Of a stretch of 47,273 nucleotides of DNA, positions 8,347-16,106 are shown piece after piece; position 1 is the first letter of the stretch, and each line of letters opens with the position of its first letter. This DNA is from an uncultured Gammaproteobacteria bacterium. Lineage in GTDB: Bacteria; Pseudomonadota; Gammaproteobacteria; GCA-001735895. Both the position numbers and the translations under genes were made by a program. Under the pieces are notes generated by a model. It saw nothing but the letters and a program-made list of their open reading frames with translations. It had not been told where the DNA came from and ran no database searches. The stretch is taken from the NCBI GenBank assembly GCA_947259305.1, contig CAMYML010000002.1:1-47273 (forward strand), in the 5' to 3' direction.

Positions 8347-10492
8347 TCTGAGTACCTTTGAGGGCGTTCAGCACGTCTTCCTTGGGGCCATCCATTACGA
8401 TTTTACCTTCGTCCATAACGATCAGGCGCTCCACCAGGTCGAGCATTGGCGCCTTATGCGTTACCAGCAATAGCGTCTTGTCGCGGGTGTAGTCGTACAA
8501 TCGTTTCTTGACGATGGATTCGGTGGTGTTGTCGAAACTATTGGTCGGTTCGTCCAGAATCAGAATCGGTTCGTTCAGCAATACCGCCCGACCCAGTGCG
8601 ATCGCCTGCCTTTGTCCGCCCGATAAAAAGCCGCCGCTCTCGCCGACCTGGGTATCGAAGCCTTGCGACAGCTGGTTAACGAACAAATCTACGCCGCAAA
8701 TACTTGCCGCCTCGATCAGTCTATCGTCGTTGGCGTGCAGGTCCTTGTAAGCGATGTTTTCCCGGATCGTGCCGCGTAGCAGTTCGATATCCTGTGACAG
8801 GTAACCGATGTTCTTACGCAGGTCGGCGGGGTCGATCTGATTGATGTCGATATCGTCGATTGCGATCGAACCACTATCCCCCTGGTAAAGACCGATGATC
8901 AGTTTCAGCAGGGTAGTCTTGCCCGAACCGACCTTGCCGATGATGCCGACATGCTCACCGGGGCGAATCTTGAAGCTGATGTCGTTGAGCGATTTTTTGC
9001 CTGATTCGGGGTAGCTGAAATCCAGGTTGCGAAAACGGATGCCGCCATCGAAGCCGGGGCGCCGCACGTAAGATTTCCCCTCGGGTCGCTCGATCGGTTT
9101 CTGCATCAATTCGTCGAGTGAACGAAACGCGGTTCGGGTCTGTTCGAAGCTGGTAATCAGCGCCGCGATCTGCCCCATGGGTCCGACCGCGCGCGAGGAC
9201 AGCATGACGATGGCGATTAGCCCTCCCAGGCTCAGCTCCTGGTCGCTGATCAGGTAGATGCCAAACACGATCAGGGCGATGGTATTGAACTGCACCAACA
9301 GGTTGGTAACCACGGCAATCGACGAAGACAGCATGCGCGCGCGCATCGATTTATTGGCAATCGTGCCGGAGGATTCCTCCCACACCCATTGCGAATAGTT
9401 CGCGGCGCCGAGCGCCTTGACGGTTTTTATCGAATGCAGGGTCTCGATCAAATGGGCGTTCTTGTTGGCGGTGGCTTCATAGGTTGCCTCGACGCTGGCC
9501 TTGAGCGGCTTGACCAGGATCAGGCTGTAAAGCAGCAGGAGCGCGATGATCACCAGCGGCACCGCGATCATCGGTCCGCCAATCGTGTAAATCACCAGCA
9601 GGAAGATGACCGCGAAGGGCAGGTCGACCAGCGTCGCCAGGGTCGATGCGGTAAAAAAATTACGAATGCTCTCGAACTCTCGCAGCTGGCTGGCAAAGGC
9701 GCCGATGCTCGGCGGCCACTGGCTCATCTTCAGATTCAGCACCTGGGAAAAGAGTATCGACGACATGATGATGTCGCTTTTCTTTCCCGCGATCTCGAGC
9801 AGATAGGTACGCACGAAGCGTAACAGCGTATCGAACAGGTAAACCGTGACGATGCCGGCCGCGAGCACCCACAGGGTCGCGATGGCGTCGTTCGGCACGA
9901 CCTTGTCGTAGACGTTCATGGTGAACATCGGCGTCGCCAGTATGAACAGATTGATCAGGATCGACGACAGCAATACGCTGGCGAAAATATCTCTCGATTT
10001 GCCCAGTGTGCTCCAGAACCAGTGCTGCGAACCCGTGCGGGTGGTTTTTGCCGCGGTCGCGGATTCCTGCTGGAATTCCTTTTTGAGGAGAAAGGCATAG
10101 CCGAGGTATTCCTGCTTCAAGCGCTCCAGTTCCAGCCATTCCTCACCTTCGCCAATCTCGGGAAAAATAACCTTGGCGCGTTTGTTTTTACGATCGATGC
10201 TTTCCAGGATGCAGGCATTGCCGTTCTTCAGCACCAGGATGCAGGGCAGCAGCAAACGCGACAGACTGGCCAGCTCACGATGGATCAGCCGGCTGGCGAA
10301 CCCGGCGCGCGCGGCGACACGGGAAAACAAACCCTTGGGATTATCGATGCTGAACAGCTCGGGACCGTCGGCGCCGGGTTTGACCGGCAGCCCTGCAATC
10401 AGGGCCTCGACGCTGATCGGCCGATGGTGCAACTTCGCGAATATAACCAGGCACTCGAGCAGAGGGTCATATTGATGCTGTGGATCAATCAT
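8339..10492 (-). CDS. lapB: Type I secretion ABC permease/ATPase (LapB)
   Basis: A 717-residue inner-membrane exporter for the adhesin. The N-terminal 130 residues resemble a C39-like domain (PLLECLVIFAKLHHRPIS) in which the usual catalytic Cys position is not matched, as in LapB/HlyB transporters that bind the substrate without cutting it. Membrane segments cover about residues 150-430. The nucleotide-binding domain has Walker A GKVGSGKTT, signature LSGGQRQ, Walker B ILILDEPT and the switch His in LLLVTHKAP. A 140-bp gap with a possible promoter separates it from lapD upstream, and it overlaps lapC downstream. Confidence 0.94.
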   Translation of the reverse strand: MIDPQHQYDPLLECLVIFAKLHHRPISVEALIAGLPVKPGADGPELFSIDNPKGLFSRVAARAGFASRLIHRELASLSRLLLPCILVLKNGNACILESIDRKNKRAKVIFPEIGEGEEWLELERLKQEYLGYAFLLKKEFQQESATAAKTTRTGSQHWFWSTLGKSRDIFASVLLSSILINLFILATPMFTMNVYDKVVPNDAIATLWVLAAGIVTVYLFDTLLRFVRTYLLEIAGKKSDIIMSSILFSQVLNLKMSQWPPSIGAFASQLREFESIRNFFTASTLATLVDLPFAVIFLLVIYTIGGPMIAVPLVIIALLLLYSLILVKPLKASVEATYEATANKNAHLIETLHSIKTVKALGAANYSQWVWEESSGTIANKSMRARMLSSSIAVVTNLLVQFNTIALIVFGIYLISDQELSLGGLIAIVMLSSRAVGPMGQIAALITSFEQTRTAFRSLDELMQKPIERPEGKSYVRRPGFDGGIRFRNLDFSYPESGKKSLNDISFKIRPGEHVGIIGKVGSGKTTLLKLIIGLYQGDSGSIAIDDIDINQIDPADLRKNIGYLSQDIELLRGTIRENIAYKDLHANDDRLIEAASICGVDLFVNQLSQGFDTQVGESGGFLSGGQRQAIALGRAVLLNEPILILDEPTNSFDNTTESIVKKRLYDYTRDKTLLLVTHKAPMLDLVERLIVMDEGKIVMDGPKEDVLNALKGTQNG

Positions 10493-10596
10493 ATGTGGCT
10501 ATTTTTCTATGTGCGTGTTTCTTATATGCCCTGAGCTTGCCAAAACAGGCAGGGTGGTTGCACCCCTGAGCAGGTGCGCAATGGGAACAGGGATGG

Positions 10597-10602
10597 ATTA
10601 TA
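10597..10602 (-). promoter_or_regulatory. Possible internal promoter (-10 box) for lapB-lapC-luxR
   Basis: The minus strand carries a perfect TATAAT in the 140-bp gap between lapD and lapB, giving a transcript leader of about 100 nt. The -35 region at 17-18 bp spacing is a poor match, so the box is only suggestive. If real, it would let the secretion genes be expressed apart from lapG and lapD. Confidence 0.35.
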
Positions 10603-10632
10603 ACTGCACTGGCGCGGACGTGAAACCGCATG

Positions 10633-12558
10633 CTATATCGCCTCCGGAGAACCCAGGAAATTGCCCTGCATGGTATCGATTCCCAGTGATTTAAGTTCGT
10701 CGCATACGTTCTGGGAATCTACCGCAACGGCAATGATACGAATGTCCAGCGTATCGGTGATGGTGCGCAGGGCCTGGAATCCTGCCGCCATGTCGTTGCG
10801 GCTCATTTCATGCAGGGTAATCGCGTTGATCTTAACATAGTCGAACTGTCCCGATTGCAGCAGCTGCAGCGACTGGCCGAGATCGAGATTGTCGATGCCG
10901 AACTGGTGTTGATGGCGTCTGACGCGATCCGAAATTTTGCTGCACATGAGCGGATGCTGGTTGAGCACGTGATGGCTTGCTTCGATACAAAGCCGGGTGC
11001 CGTTTTGCGCGCAGTTGTCCAGCAACTGCTCGAACTCTTCCTGTCCCTCGGCCAGCTCGAAAAATGAAGCACTCAGATTCAGGGCCAACGGAATACTGCG
11101 GTCCAGTTCCTCGTTCGATGCCACCAGGCGAAACACTTCGCGGTCGATATCCAGCGCCATGCCCAGGCTCGAGGCCATCGGCATGAAGGCGGACGCCGGA
11201 ACGACCTGGCCCTGCTGGTTGCGTGCTCGAATGAAAAGTTCGCGCTGCATCGGCAGGCGGTCATTGCTGATTGCAAGTTGCCCGACCAGAAACAACTGCC
11301 TGCTCTCGAGTACCGATTCCAGCCAGCCACGCCACTGCATCTTGCCCTGGGGTAACTCGAGGTTAGTCGACAGCTGTCGCTCGATCGAGAACGGGCCACG
11401 GGTGTTGGCCTGTGACAGGCAGTAGTCGATTCCGGACAGAATGTTGCCAATCTCGCCTCCGGCTTCGAGATCGCAGATGCCGGCCAGTAGTTGCACCCCC
11501 GCCAGGTCGGTCTCGCGTTGAATTAATTGCTGAAAGTTATCGAACAGTTCGCGGATGTAAGCGTTGACCTCGGATTCTTCGGTGGCGCTTAGAAAAGCAA
11601 ACTCGTCTTCGTTAAAACGCGATACGCGTTCAGCTTCCTGGCCCGCATGCCTCTGGCGCAGCATGTCCGCGAGAATTCTGATCAGGTTGTCGGAAACCTC
11701 GTAGCCGTGACGATCCCTGAGCTGGTCGAAGTCGACAATTTTTATGATTGCCATGCAGCCGTGCAAGCCCGATTCTTCCGACATCGATTGCTGCAGCTGA
11801 TCCAGCAGGTAGCGCCGGTTGCCGAGGCCGGTCAGCTTGTCGTGATATAGCAGCTGCTGATAGCGGCCCAGGGTCTTTTCCTGGTCGTCGAAAATACCCT
11901 GCACCTTGGAAACCATCAGGTTCATCGCTTCGACCACGCGTTTGAGCTCGAGCGTGGCGGGCATTTTCTTCTGCTGCACGAACTGGTTGTTATGGATTGC
12001 GTCGGCCTGTTCCTTGACCCGTTGCAATGGCGCTAGCACATAGCGTAGCACCAGCCACAACACCACCATCGAGATCACGAACAGCAGTGCAAACCAGAGC
12101 AGCGCCGAGACCAGGGATTGGTACATACTGCTGTAGGCAAAGCCGGGATGCACCTCCAGATTGAGCTGTCCCAGTTGAGTCCAGCCCTTCATTACCTGGG
12201 TTGAACCGCTTGCAGACTCGAGCGGCACCAGGCCAATGAACCAGTCGGGCACAGCCTCTAAATCAAGCGCCTGGCTCTTTTGATGTATGACCTGACCATC
12301 GACGCCGACGAGTTCGATACGGGTGTAGTAGCCGCTGTCGAACACGGCGTTAAATAACACCTCGAGCGTTGCCTGGTCACCACCCTCGGGCAGATTGCTG
12401 ATGGCGATACCCAGCGTGGTTGCCATATCCTGGGCCGTGGTGCGCAACTGGCCCTGTTGAAAATTTCCGGTACGCGATAAATCGCTCATCACGATAATCA
12501 ATAACAGTATCAGGAATACCGTCGATACCAGCAGGGCGATCTGTTTGAATAAGGTCAT
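10633..12558 (-). CDS. lapD: LapD-type c-di-GMP receptor with degenerate GGDEF and EAL domains
   Basis: A 640-residue inner-membrane receptor that controls LapG. I place the start at the ATG at 12558 (MTLFKQIALLVSTVF), because it forms an ATGA overlap with the lapG stop; an upstream in-frame start would overlap lapG by more. The order is a membrane segment (about 7-24), a periplasmic domain to about 150 with the loop KGWTQLG (Trp126, near W125 of P. fluorescens LapD, which contacts LapG), a second membrane segment (about 153-175), HAMP (LAPLQRVKEQADAI), GGDEF and EAL. The GGDEF site reads NEDEF. The EAL motif reads ELF, the DDFG segment reads DNLD and the KID motif reads KIN, so neither synthesis nor hydrolysis of c-di-GMP is expected. 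Binding is. Confidence 0.94.
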   Translation of the reverse strand: MTLFKQIALLVSTVFLILLLIIVMSDLSRTGNFQQGQLRTTAQDMATTLGIAISNLPEGGDQATLEVLFNAVFDSGYYTRIELVGVDGQVIHQKSQALDLEAVPDWFIGLVPLESASGSTQVMKGWTQLGQLNLEVHPGFAYSSMYQSLVSALLWFALLFVISMVVLWLVLRYVLAPLQRVKEQADAIHNNQFVQQKKMPATLELKRVVEAMNLMVSKVQGIFDDQEKTLGRYQQLLYHDKLTGLGNRRYLLDQLQQSMSEESGLHGCMAIIKIVDFDQLRDRHGYEVSDNLIRILADMLRQRHAGQEAERVSRFNEDEFAFLSATEESEVNAYIRELFDNFQQLIQRETDLAGVQLLAGICDLEAGGEIGNILSGIDYCLSQANTRGPFSIERQLSTNLELPQGKMQWRGWLESVLESRQLFLVGQLAISNDRLPMQRELFIRARNQQGQVVPASAFMPMASSLGMALDIDREVFRLVASNEELDRSIPLALNLSASFFELAEGQEEFEQLLDNCAQNGTRLCIEASHHVLNQHPLMCSKISDRVRRHQHQFGIDNLDLGQSLQLLQSGQFDYVKINAITLHEMSRNDMAAGFQALRTITDTLDIRIIAVAVDSQNVCDELKSLGIDTMQGNFLGSPEAI

Positions 12559-13223
12559 TGTTTTTCCTTTTGTATATCGGCCAGCAGCTTCTTCCACTTG
12601 CTGTTTTTGATCTTGTTGGTGGGTAGCGATTTGCCGAGGCCGGCGGAAGCATTGGTGAGGAAAAGGGACTTGGCGTTGAAACTGTAAACCGGCAGCAGGT
12701 CTTTGCGCCGGTCAGCGCTGACGATCACCGGATTATAATTGTCCAGTATCTGCGGCACGCTGGACGGTGTCGGAAAATAGCTTAGCACCATGTGCGCGAC
12801 ATTCTGCTTCAGGGCTTTGACATAAGTCAGGTAGAGGCGCTCATCCGGCACGCCGAGCTTGCGCAGGGCGAAGTACTTGGCGATGACAAAATCCTCGCAA
12901 TCGCCTTTGTGGGTGCCGAGAAATTCGCTGGGCGTGGCCCAGTAGTCCGGTTCACCCCAGTGCACCTGGTCTTCCAGGTACTGGAACTGGTTGAAAAATC
13001 GATTTACCTCGGTCAACTGTTTCTCGATCCGCTGCCCTTTGAGTTGCACTAGCAGTTGATTGATGGCGACGCCTCGACGATAAGCCTGTTCGGAGTATTC
13101 GCTTTTCAGCTGATTTAGCATTTCATTGCTCACCAATGGACTTGCCGCCTGCCGACCCGGCGCAAGCGCCATGACCAGGGCAAAAACAGGGACCAATACC
13201 CGTTTCACCGAGCTGACCAGCAC
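12555..13223 (-). CDS. lapG: LapG-type periplasmic cysteine protease (bacterial transglutaminase-like)
   Basis: A 222-residue protease that releases the adhesin by cutting its N-terminal di-alanine site. There is a likely signal peptide (RVLVPVFALVMALAPGRQA). The bacterial transglutaminase-like cysteine protease core shows the triad Cys109 (HKGDCEDFV), His144 (NVAHMVL) and Asp161 (ILDNYNP). The start codon is GTG at 13223, and a second GTG five codons later is possible. The stop overlaps the lapD start (ATGA), so the protease and its receptor are made together. In the family, activity needs calcium; that is not visible here. Confidence 0.93.
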   Translation of the reverse strand: MLVSSVKRVLVPVFALVMALAPGRQAASPLVSNEMLNQLKSEYSEQAYRRGVAINQLLVQLKGQRIEKQLTEVNRFFNQFQYLEDQVHWGEPDYWATPSEFLGTHKGDCEDFVIAKYFALRKLGVPDERLYLTYVKALKQNVAHMVLSYFPTPSSVPQILDNYNPVIVSADRRKDLLPVYSFNAKSLFLTNASAGLGKSLPTNKIKNSKWKKLLADIQKEKQ

Positions 13224-13368
13224 CCGGTCAGGGGTTTATCAAGAACTCGGTAACATCGGGCCGGACCACAGGGTCGACGGAAAGATAGGGCCAGGGTGAT
13301 CAGGAGATATGTCCAAACTCATTCTACTGCCTTTAGTGTAGACTAATTGCCGCAAGTGGTAGCCTGCT

Positions 13369-15537
13369 TTACTCGCCTGACGATTTTGCTCTGAAGATGA
13401 ATTCACCGCGGCGATTGATCGCCTGGCCGGCCTCGGTGGAATTATCGGCGATGGGATTTTTCTCACCCATGCCGATGGCCTTGATATCGGCGCTGTCGAT
13501 GCCGTTGTCGATCAGCAAATTCTCGAGCGCTTTTGCACGCCGCGCAGACAGGGCTTCGTTATAGGCATCTGAACCGATGTCGTCGGTATAGGTGTAAATT
13601 TCGATCCTGATGTCCTCGGTCAACTTGATCTGTTCGATAATGGCTTCGACCCTGGATTTCGAAATATCGGTCAGTTCGGCCTCGTCGTAAACAAAATTTA
13701 CCAGCTGGATTTTCGACAGGCTCACGATTTCGGGTTCGCGCACCTTTATCTGCACGGTTGCGGTCGCGGTGGCTGCGGCGCCGTTATTGTCGGTCACCGT
13801 ATACTTGAAAAAGTCCTGGCCGACGAATCCTTCGATTGGCCGGTAGACGAGGTTACCACTTTGATTGAAAGCCAGTCGGCCGACTTCGGGCTGGCTGACG
13901 TCGACGATTTCCAGCGGATCGGAATCCGCGTCGATGTCGTTGGCCAGCAGTTGCGCCTGGGTGATAACCAGTATGCCGTTGGTTTCGATTTCGAATTCAT
14001 CGTCTTTCAGGATCGGCGTCGAGTTCGGTTTGGGTAACTCGATTTCGACCCTGGAGATGACGCTGGATTCATGGCAGCCGTAGGGATTAACCAGCATGCC
14101 GCTGAGCGAGTTATCGCAATGATCCAGCGGGTCGAATTCCCGGTCGGCGTCTTCGTCGTCGGGTAGCGGCAGTTGATCGACCTCATCGGCCACCAGTCGT
14201 GCTATCCTGAGCCTGCCCTGATCGAGCTCGAACTCGATATTGGCGGCTTCAAACAAGCGGCCGATGCCCTCGTAAACCCGGTAGCGGGCGCTCAGCGCGT
14301 CATACTTCGCTTCGGCAAGCTGGTTGCTCGCGCTATTTAGCTCGTTGGCGGCATCCAGCAGGTCGATCAGGTCGCGCTGCCCGATAAAAAACTCTTCCTG
14401 ATAGGATTCCACCGTCTGGCCGGCCTTGATGACATGCGCCTCGAGAAACTTCAGTTGCTTTGCCAGCAGGTCGTCGGCGGTCCAGGATAAACGCAGGGTG
14501 TTAATCACCTGGCGTCGAACCCGCGCGGCGAATTCCTTTTGTTCATAAACCGCGCTGATTTTCTTTTGCCTCTCGGCCTGGTTTCTGCCGCCGCTGTAAA
14601 AATTATAGGTCAGGTTCAGTACCAGGCTGGTTTCTTCGGTATTGCCATCGAGCCCGCCGATATCGTCGCCATATTCGGTCGCGAGCCGCAGGTCGAGATT
14701 GGGATAACGGGTACGCAACGAACGCCGATGATCTGACTGCGCGGCCTCTATATTGCCGGCCGCGACCCGCATCGCCGGATGATTGCCGAGCGCCTGATCG
14801 ATCAGCATATCGAGATCTTCGCGCGGCAGGGGCGGCAGGTCCGGATCGGACAGGGCTTGCGGATCGACATAACGGCCCAGAATCTGGTGCAGTTGCGTTG
14901 CCGCATCTGCGAGATTATTTTGCTGGGCTATCAGGCTCGCCTGCGCACGCGCCAGGCGACCCTCGGTCTGCTGCAGTTGCGAGCGCCGGCCGACCCCGGA
15001 CAGGTTGCGGTCCCGAATCTGCGACAGGATTTCTTCGTGCTCCGCGACGTTTTCAAGCGCCAGCTGGTACAGGCGTCGTTGCTTGATGACTTCCATGTAA
15101 GCCTGGATCGCGCGCAGCGCAATATTGTCAGCCGTATCGTAGACATCGAACAGGGCGGCCCTGGTCCGGGCTTCGGTCTGCTCGATCTGATAAGTGGTAT
15201 CGTATCCGTTGAACAGGTTTTGCGTCAGCGCCAGCTCGACATTACTGCTGTTATAGCTTTCCGACCGGTTGCCGGTAACGGGCGATTCGGTTTCATAAAC
15301 CCCGCTGGAGGCTTCCAGGTCGACACTCGGCCGCCAGCCGCTCTCGGCGACATCGCGATCGCTTCGCACCTGCCGGTAAACGTGTATCTTCTCTTTGACT
15401 TCAGGATGGGCACTGACTGAATCGACGATCATATCGGACAGGTCCAGCGCCATTAGCGGCGCGGGCAGCAGCAGCGACAGTAAAATTACTGTCAGCGTGG
15501 TCTTCGATATAAGGCCTCGACAATTCCTGGCGTTCAT
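13369..15537 (-). CDS. TolC-type outer-membrane channel fused to a cadherin-like and an OmpA domain
   Basis: A 722-residue outer-membrane protein, far longer than a usual TolC/LapE (about 450). The order is a signal peptide (1-30), TolC outer-membrane efflux halves (about 31-450, with the repeated pattern of helical stretches and beta segments such as NVELALTQNLFNGYDTTY), a linker with two Cys, a cadherin/tandem-95-like beta domain (about 505-600, LLANDIDADSDPLEI and DFFKYTVTDNNGAA), and an OmpA peptidoglycan-binding domain (about 604-722, NEALSARRAKALENLLIDNG and NRRGEF with the conserved Asp in TYTDDIG). In Shewanella bpf clusters the TolC and OmpA proteins are separate neighbours, and here they are one chain. 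It is the first gene of the lap cluster. It is expected to act as the channel for the adhesin and to tie it to the cell wall. Confidence 0.93.
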   Translation of the reverse strand: MNARNCRGLISKTTLTVILLSLLLPAPLMALDLSDMIVDSVSAHPEVKEKIHVYRQVRSDRDVAESGWRPSVDLEASSGVYETESPVTGNRSESYNSSNVELALTQNLFNGYDTTYQIEQTEARTRAALFDVYDTADNIALRAIQAYMEVIKQRRLYQLALENVAEHEEILSQIRDRNLSGVGRRSQLQQTEGRLARAQASLIAQQNNLADAATQLHQILGRYVDPQALSDPDLPPLPREDLDMLIDQALGNHPAMRVAAGNIEAAQSDHRRSLRTRYPNLDLRLATEYGDDIGGLDGNTEETSLVLNLTYNFYSGGRNQAERQKKISAVYEQKEFAARVRRQVINTLRLSWTADDLLAKQLKFLEAHVIKAGQTVESYQEEFFIGQRDLIDLLDAANELNSASNQLAEAKYDALSARYRVYEGIGRLFEAANIEFELDQGRLRIARLVADEVDQLPLPDDEDADREFDPLDHCDNSLSGMLVNPYGCHESSVISRVEIELPKPNSTPILKDDEFEIETNGILVITQAQLLANDIDADSDPLEIVDVSQPEVGRLAFNQSGNLVYRPIEGFVGQDFFKYTVTDNNGAAATATATVQIKVREPEIVSLSKIQLVNFVYDEAELTDISKSRVEAIIEQIKLTEDIRIEIYTYTDDIGSDAYNEALSARRAKALENLLIDNGIDSADIKAIGMGEKNPIADNSTEAGQAINRRGEFIFRAKSSGE

Positions 15538-15833
15538 TAAGGTTCCAAATACGGGGTCGATAGATAGATTGCGGAGAATACCGAATCATTCGCAGGTATC
15601 GAGCATAGCCCCGGCCACTTTCGCGGAGAGAGACTTGCCTAACACTTTGGAAAGAATCCAGCTTTCACGACAAACTATTAATAAATAAAATTAACTATAT
15701 GAGTTAAGTTATTGAAGATAATAAACTATATTGACTCTTATTCAACCAGAAATCGGCCAAAATTTTGACGGGTCAGCCGGCTTTTGTGACCTATTTAATG
15801 TTTTAACAGGGGCCAGCAGGGCGTTTTCGGAGG
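15538..15833. other. AT-rich intergenic region upstream of the adhesin-system cluster
   Basis: No gene was found in these 296 bases. The middle part (about 15660-15760) is markedly AT-rich, unlike the coding DNA on either side, and is the likely promoter region of the tolC-ompA, lapG, lapD transcript read on the minus strand. Several -10-like hexamers can be drawn, and none has a convincing -35 partner. Confidence 0.5.
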
Positions 15834-16106
15834 TTAACCGTAGAGTACGTAGGCCAGCACCGCGGAGGCTGCCAGGCCGAGGGCGATGATGATCCAGTCC
15901 GAGGGGGTATAGGATTTTTGCGCTTTCGGGGTATCCGAACCCTGCGTGATAGCGGTAAAGTTTTTTAGATCGGACTCATCGATGCGGCCCCTGGTTTGCA
16001 GGCGTTTTAACAGTTGGGCGCGAATCTCGATATATTGTTCACGTGAAATCAGATCGTTCGCATAGGTTTTTGCGAGCAGGCGGAGTGGGGATGTCTGCCG
16101 TTCCAT
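15834..16106 (-). CDS. Small tail-anchored protein of the kinase cassette
   Basis: A 90-residue protein not recognised by name. The N-terminal part (LLAKTYANDLISREQYIEIRAQLLKRL) resembles short SHOCT-like helices. A polar linker follows, and a single C-terminal membrane segment (IIIALGLAASAVLAYVLYG) ends the chain. The ATG at 16106 forms a TGATG overlap with the kinase stop; a TTG one codon upstream is also possible. Coupled translation suggests it works with the kinase, perhaps as a membrane partner or substrate, which is inference. Confidence 0.75.
   Translation of the reverse strand: MERQTSPLRLLAKTYANDLISREQYIEIRAQLLKRLQTRGRIDESDLKNFTAITQGSDTPKAQKSYTPSDWIIIALGLAASAVLAYVLYG

Noticed and set aside
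12559-12597. Upstream in-frame start for lapD giving 654 residues
   Set aside because: It would extend into lapG and lacks family similarity. The internal ATG forms the ATGA overlap and begins the typical membrane segment.
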